64,000 nucleotides of DNA, from assembly GCF_028463985.1 (NCBI RefSeq), contig NZ_CP116766.1:1-64000 (forward strand), in the 5' to 3' direction. The stretch's first letter is position 1. Each line of letters begins with the position of its first letter. Made by a program: the position numbers and the translations under genes. Below, one piece after another: positions 60,075 through 64,000 of this stretch. Source of the stretch: Neisseria lisongii. Its GTDB lineage: Bacteria; Pseudomonadota; Gammaproteobacteria; Burkholderiales; Neisseriaceae. The notes beneath the pieces were generated by a model. The model worked only from the letters and a program-made list of their open reading frames with translations. It ran no database searches and was not told where the DNA came from.

Positions 60075-60875
60075 TCAAACAGCCTTTTCAAGCTGGGTTC
60101 TGTAGCCGACAGGACTCAGCTTTTTTAAGTTTAAACTAATCCGCTCATGATTGTAGTAACGTATGTAATCATCTATTACCTCTGTCAGCTCTGCCACCGA
60201 CAACGCACCTTCCTGATAGAAGCTCTCTTCTTTTAATGTACCGAAGAAACGCTCCATCGGCGCATTGTCCCAGCAATTTCCTTTGCGCGACATGCTTTGC
60301 ACCATTCCTTTCTCAGCCAGTTTCGCCCGATAAGCCCCGGTGCGGTAAAGCACACCCCGGTCGGAATGCAGCAGCGGCGTTTGGCCTTTCAGACGACCAA
60401 ATGCTTTATCCAACATTTGCGCCACCATTTTACTGTTTGCTCTGCGGCCTAAAGAATAGGCCGCAATCTCCCGATTAAACACATCCAATATCGGCGACAA
60501 GTAAAGCTTCCCGTCTGTGCATTTGAACTCCGTCACATCGGTCAGCCATTTGTCTGCCGGTTTGCCGGCAGTAAATTCACGATTAAGAATATTATCCGAA
60601 GCCTCTCCTGTTACCTGCGGACGGTAGGCTTTTTTGCTGCGGACTTTGGCTTTCAGTCCCAACAAACCCATAATGCGCTGCACTTTCTTTTTGTTCCACG
60701 ACAATACGGCGGCAATCCGCCGATGACCGTAGCGGCCTTTGTGTCGGCGATAGACTTCACTTACTGCGGTTTTGGCCGCCGCATCGGGATCGGCTTTGCC
60801 GATATGGTAATGAAAGCTGCTTTTGGGAATGCCGGCACTGTGCAGCAGATATTTCAGCGGGTGCTTCGCTCTCAA
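60075..60875 (-). CDS. IS3-family transposase OrfB (DDE catalytic domain)
   Basis: 266 aa. KGRYGHRRIAAVLSWNKKKV, then the DDE integrase core: WLTDVTEFKC, LLHSDRGVLY, MERFFGTLKEESFY, and the tail YYNHERISLNLKKLSPVGYR. Probably made as an OrfAB fusion by -1 frameshifting, since the frames overlap by four bases. Intact. Confidence 0.92.
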   Translation of the reverse strand: MRAKHPLKYLLHSAGIPKSSFHYHIGKADPDAAAKTAVSEVYRRHKGRYGHRRIAAVLSWNKKKVQRIMGLLGLKAKVRSKKAYRPQVTGEASDNILNREFTAGKPADKWLTDVTEFKCTDGKLYLSPILDVFNREIAAYSLGRRANSKMVAQMLDKAFGRLKGQTPLLHSDRGVLYRTGAYRAKLAEKGMVQSMSRKGNCWDNAPMERFFGTLKEESFYQEGALSVAELTEVIDDYIRYYNHERISLNLKKLSPVGYRTQLEKAV

Positions 60876-61219
60876 CGTTTGAACGGTTTCGCAGCTTTGG
60901 CGGCGTTCTTTTCGTTGAGGGCTTTCATGTGCTTTAGGTAGTCGTTCTCCGCCCTCATGTAACGTAACTCTTCAATCAGTTCCGCCCGGGTTTTTTGGTG
61001 GTCGGGTTTGTCGGCGATAAACGGGTTTTTGCGTTTGGTCTTCATAAACGTAGCCTGCGGGTGTTGAAGTGCGGCGATACCGCCTTGCCGATAGGCGGCT
61101 ATCCAACGGCGCAGGTGGGTGCGCGAGACGTTGAAGTGCTCTGCGGTGCGCTGTTGGCTGTGCACTTGGTGATAATGGAGTACGGCTCGGTATTTGAAGT
61201 GTAGGTTATATTTGGACAT
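60872..61219 (-). CDS. IS3-family transposase OrfA (HTH)
   Basis: 115 aa from 61219, MSKYNLHFKYRAVLHYHQVH. HTH RTAEHFNVSRTHLRRWIAAY and a leucine-zipper-like helix TRAELIEELRYMRAENDYLK. Binds the IS ends with OrfB. Confidence 0.9.
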   Translation of the reverse strand: MSKYNLHFKYRAVLHYHQVHSQQRTAEHFNVSRTHLRRWIAAYRQGGIAALQHPQATFMKTKRKNPFIADKPDHQKTRAELIEELRYMRAENDYLKHMKALNEKNAAKAAKPFKR

Positions 61220-61302
61220 AAGAAAACTGCACCTTTTAAAGTTGGAGGGGTGTCCAACTTTTGGGGTGCAGTTCATGGTTTTCAGACGGCCTGTTTTGAT
61301 AC

Positions 61303-62112
61303 TTAACGGTCGCTGCGTTTGCGGAAATAAGTGGCAAATCTTGGTGTACCTTTTTTGGTAAAGCCACGATAGCGGTAGGTGATGACCGAGCCGACGGGTG
61401 GTGGGTTGAGGCGGTCGGCATCTTTGAAACCGCTACCGATTTTGAATTCGCCCAGTTGGTTTTTACAGCCGATTGCGCCCAGTTTGCCGCTGTTTTTACC
61501 TTTGCCTTCGTAGTGGCGGGTTACGGTGCATTCAGCATCCTGAATGCTTTTGAGTTTGAGCAGTTGGTCGCTGCGGCCGCCGGTATAGGCAAGATTGGGG
61601 TTGCGTAGCATCACGCCTTCGCCGCCCAAGGCTTCGATTTGTTTCAGGTATTGGAACACATGTTCCCGATTTTTGACGGGTATTTGTTTGATGATGACAA
61701 TCGGGGCTTTGGGATGGGCGTGCAGCCATTTTTGCAGTACAGCCAGACGTTGGTAAAGGTTGCCTTGGGCGGCGGGTACGTCGAAAACGTGCAGTTTGAT
61801 GTCGTGCCAACTGCTGTTGTGGCGGCGGACGGTGGCGGAAATGTGTTCAAACTGTTGGCGGCCGCTGTACAATTCGCCGTCCAGCGGATAGGGCGGAAAA
61901 TCGGCGGTATAGCCTTGGGGTGGCGTGAAGGCGTAACCTTGGCGGCTGATGAGTTTGTTGCCGTCCCAATAGGCACGCACGCCGTCCAGTTTTTCGCTCA
62001 TTGCCCAATGGGTAACATCTTGGGTGGTATATTGTTTGGCCAACAGAAAATCAACGGCAGTGGCGGGGGAGGCGGCCAGAGCAATGGCCAATATGGGGAT
62101 TAGGGTTCTCAT
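61303..62112 (-). CDS. ligE: Periplasmic ATP-dependent DNA ligase (LigE type)
   Basis: 269 aa with signal peptide MRTLIPILAIALAASPATAV. Nucleotidyltransferase motif I EKLDGVRAYWDG (lysine is adenylated), motif III LDGELYSG, motif IV EGVMLRNP, motif V QLLKLKSI, and an OB-fold C-terminus. Secreted minimal ligases of this kind occur in Neisseria, where they could repair DNA taken up in the periplasm; that fits the uptake-sequence-rich genome. Its terminator is split by the IS. Confidence 0.88.
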   Translation of the reverse strand: MRTLIPILAIALAASPATAVDFLLAKQYTTQDVTHWAMSEKLDGVRAYWDGNKLISRQGYAFTPPQGYTADFPPYPLDGELYSGRQQFEHISATVRRHNSSWHDIKLHVFDVPAAQGNLYQRLAVLQKWLHAHPKAPIVIIKQIPVKNREHVFQYLKQIEALGGEGVMLRNPNLAYTGGRSDQLLKLKSIQDAECTVTRHYEGKGKNSGKLGAIGCKNQLGEFKIGSGFKDADRLNPPPVGSVITYRYRGFTKKGTPRFATYFRKRSDR

Positions 62113-62256
62113 ATTTCTCTCTTTTATTTATGTTGCTGCTTATTTTATAAAGCATTTTATGGTATAACAGGCCGTCTGAAAACAGCTTTTCCGGTAAGAG
62201 AGTGGATTTTTACCGGAATGTTGAGATGAAAACGACAATAAAAACAGGTATTTTTT

Positions 62257-62892
62257 ATGGCTCTGCAATTTGAAATCAATGCGGTAACGCCGTTTCGGCA
62301 AAACTGTACGTTATTATGGGACGATGAAAGCGGCGAGGCGGTATTGACCGATGTTGGCGGTGATGTGCCGTTTCTGCTGCAAAGTGTCGCAGATAAGAAT
62401 TTGAAATTGAAAGAAATCTGGCTGACGCACGGGCATTTGGACCATGCCGGCGGCGTGGTGGAATTTTTAAAACACTGCGATGTGGCGGTTTTGGGGCCGC
62501 ATGAGGGTGATGATTTTTTGCTGCAGTCGCTTCCTGAAACAACCGCCCAATACGGTTTCCCCGTTTCGCCTGTGCCGCAGACCCGTTGGCTTAATGAAGG
62601 TGAACAACTGGCGGTCGGACGCTATGTGTTTGATGTACTGCATATTCCGGGGCATACACCCGGCCATGTGGTGTTTTACTGCAGCGAAGCAGGGTTGCTG
62701 ATTGCCGGTGATGTCTTGTTTTACGAAACCATAGGCAGAACCGATTTCCCAAGAGGCAATCACGCCGATTTAATCCACAATATCCGTGAAAAACTGCTGA
62801 CCTTGCCCGAAGAAACCCGTGTTATCGCCGGACACGGCAGAATGACAACCATCGGCCACGAAAAACGGCATAATCCGTTTTTGCAAGCATAA
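62257..62892 (+). CDS. MBL-fold metallo-hydrolase (glyoxalase II-like, YcbL type)
   Basis: 211 aa. Zinc site LTHGHLDHAGGVVE, then IPGHTPGHVVFYC, GDVLFYETIGRTDFPRGNHA and VIAGHGRMTTIGHEK: YcbL-like hydrolase, probably a thioesterase of the glyoxalase type. A single gene with uptake sequence upstream. Confidence 0.85.
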   Translation: MALQFEINAVTPFRQNCTLLWDDESGEAVLTDVGGDVPFLLQSVADKNLKLKEIWLTHGHLDHAGGVVEFLKHCDVAVLGPHEGDDFLLQSLPETTAQYGFPVSPVPQTRWLNEGEQLAVGRYVFDVLHIPGHTPGHVVFYCSEAGLLIAGDVLFYETIGRTDFPRGNHADLIHNIREKLLTLPEETRVIAGHGRMTTIGHEKRHNPFLQA

Positions 62893-63126
62893 AAAGCATT
62901 TTCGGGCGAAGAAAACGGCAATGGGCAGATAATGTTGTAAAAAATACCAATAATCAGACGGCTAAGGCCGTAAATCTTGACATTTTTGCGTTAAATTGAT
63001 AAAAAGCACACTATCCAGACGTACCGTGTGTATGACTGTCGAGAAATTTATTTAGCAAACGGAAACCAACCGCACCCGGATATTTTTTGAAAACAGGGCG
63101 GGAGAATTCCCAAAGGATATAACATC

Positions 63127-63639
63127 ATGAACAAAAAGCAAATTTTCAAACTGGGTTTGTCAGTGTTGGCAGCCGGCCTGTTGGCTGCGTGTGCGACCAA
63201 AAGCCATGTAAAACCGGACGGTACAACCGACGAGCCGGTGTTCCCAAAACCATACTCGCTGACTTTCAATAACGACCGCGGTACATTCCCGACTTACGAC
63301 GAACTGGATCAAATGCGTCCGGGTCTGACTAAAGACGACATCTACAAAATTTTGGGTCGCCCTCACTATGACGAAGGCCTGTACGGCGTGCGTGAATGGG
63401 ATTACCTGTTCCACTTCTACACTCCGGGCGTAGGCGTTGATCCTGACAACACTTCAGGTGTTGAAGGCATTACTACCTGTCAATACAAAGTGATTTACGA
63501 CAAAGACAAATTCGCACGCAGCTTCTACTGGAATCCGGTATTCCCTAAAGATGCCGCTTGTCCGCCACCTGCACCTAAAGCAGAGCCGCAAGTGATTATC
63601 CGCGAAATCGTGACTACACCGAAACGCATTCGTCAATAA
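63127..63639 (+). CDS. BamE-domain outer-membrane lipoprotein
   Basis: 170 aa. Lipoprotein signal with lipobox LLAAC, then TFPTYDELDQMRPGLTKDDI YKILGRPHYDEG, a BamE/OmlA fold (motif 'xGxxxxxVxxxLGxP'). A proline-rich end and a basic C-terminus PKRIRQ follow. Could be BamE itself or a relative; the length exceeds E. coli BamE (113 aa), so the symbol is withheld. Confidence 0.75.
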   Translation: MNKKQIFKLGLSVLAAGLLAACATKSHVKPDGTTDEPVFPKPYSLTFNNDRGTFPTYDELDQMRPGLTKDDIYKILGRPHYDEGLYGVREWDYLFHFYTPGVGVDPDNTSGVEGITTCQYKVIYDKDKFARSFYWNPVFPKDAACPPPAPKAEPQVIIREIVTTPKRIRQ

Positions 63640-63648
63640 TCGGAAAAA

Positions 63649-64000
63649 ATGCTGAAAAAACTGACTTTGGCGGCCACGCTGCTGCTTGGTATGGGTATGC
63701 ACGCACATGCTGAAAACGATGCGGTAAATGCCTACATCATGTCTAAGAAAGTGATTGTCCATAAAGACAAAGCGGAATTGTGTTTTGCCGACGACAAACA
63801 GTGCCATCCGGTGCTGGTCGGTAAAACCACGCCCAGAGGTACGTTTGATTTAACGTTGATGAAAACCGAAAAACCCGGCTACGGCGGAGAAGTAATCGGC
63901 TTCAAGCAGGATAAGGATTTTCTGTTTGCCCTGCATCGGGTTTGGACTCGGATTCCGGCAGAGCGGCGTTTGGAACGCATTGCTTCGCCGCTGGTCGCTG
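63649..64000 (+). CDS. L,D-transpeptidase-like protein (3' truncated by window)
   Basis: At least 117 aa: signal peptide MLKKLTLAATLLLGMGMHAH A, then VIVHKDKAELCFADDKQCHP and GKTTPRGTFDLTLMKTEKPG, where the T-P-x-G-x-F/Y block typifies YkuD/L,D-transpeptidase catalytic domains. The catalytic cysteine region lies past 64000. It begins ten bases after the lipoprotein stop, so shares its operon. Confidence 0.6.
   Translation, partial: MLKKLTLAATLLLGMGMHAHAENDAVNAYIMSKKVIVHKDKAELCFADDKQCHPVLVGKTTPRGTFDLTLMKTEKPGYGGEVIGFKQDKDFLFALHRVWTRIPAERRLERIASPLVA

Larger units (their letters stand above)
60035..61275 (-). mobile_element. IS3-family insertion sequence (IS150-like group)
   Basis: About 1.24 kb with imperfect inverted ends TGAACTGCCCCCCAATACTT and (complement of the right end) TGAACTGCACCCCAAAAGTT. 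It has overlapping orfA and orfB. Flanks CAACCAAA and TGGTTTTC show no obvious target duplication. The outer flanks are complementary uptake sequences, so it sits in the loop of a terminator hairpin. Confidence 0.85.

Overview
The window comes from a Neisseria genome (Betaproteobacteria, Neisseriaceae). The 12-base DNA uptake sequence AGGCCGTCTGAA (the AG-DUS dialect), its ATGCCGTCTGAA form and their complements occur throughout, often as inverted pairs that form terminator hairpins. Correia-type repeats with TATAGTG...CACTATA ends and dRS3-like 20-mers lie between genes. Gene content (dnaA-dnaN, gyrB, lptM-lysA, NsrR with hemerythrin/NnrS, tonB-exbBD, periplasmic LigE-type ligase, class II pilin) fits the same genus.

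Host regions. 1-25600 holds replication initiation (dnaA, dnaN, gyrB), an EamA exporter, lysA with the small lipoprotein gene lptM, cyaY, a GT8 glycosyltransferase, luxS, murI, engB, cytochrome c4 with the System II cytochrome c maturation pair, tsaD, a type IV pilin, DAHP synthase, a cysteine hydrolase, a GNAT enzyme, amiC, tsaE and a UbiM-like hydroxylase. 35269-47469 holds tRNA-Arg(CCU), a DUF441 membrane protein, ispB, rplU-rpmA, a nitric-oxide response cluster (nnrS, hemerythrin, nsrR around a palindromic operator), tonB-exbB-exbD with a small membrane ORF, moaA, rhodanese, pcm, a free-Met-sulfoxide reductase, tpiA, secG and tRNA-Leu(GAG). 60035-64000 holds an IS3-family insertion sequence, ligE, a metallo-hydrolase, a BamE-like lipoprotein and a truncated L,D-transpeptidase-like gene.

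The striking part is a pair of integrated elements with the same plan: element 1 (about 25.6-35.3 kb, in tRNA-Arg, genes mostly on the minus strand) and element 2 (about 47.4-60.0 kb, in tRNA-Leu, genes mostly on the plus strand). Each has a P4-type tyrosine integrase beside the tRNA, cargo, an AlpA regulator, a short stretch encoding a three-way-junction RNA resembling phage C4/P4 immunity RNA, small genes, a zinc-finger/TOPRIM primase, a DUF927 helicase, and an iteron array directly downstream of the helicase. The iterons differ: TGTAGGTTT in element 1 and GCGGTTAC in element 2. Neither carries capsid, tail or lysis genes. Element 2 adds a terminase small-subunit-like gene, as in phage-inducible chromosomal islands. 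Both carry toxin-antitoxin modules (hicAB; higBA, a RelE/NadS pair, a lone PemK) and unrecognised AT-rich cargo genes of nearly equal length just before alpA. I interpret them as P4/PICI-like satellites with an RNA-based immunity circuit and element-specific replication origins.

All product names come from reading sequence motifs; no database search was run. Start codons were chosen by ribosome-binding sites, conserved N-termini and overlaps with neighbours.
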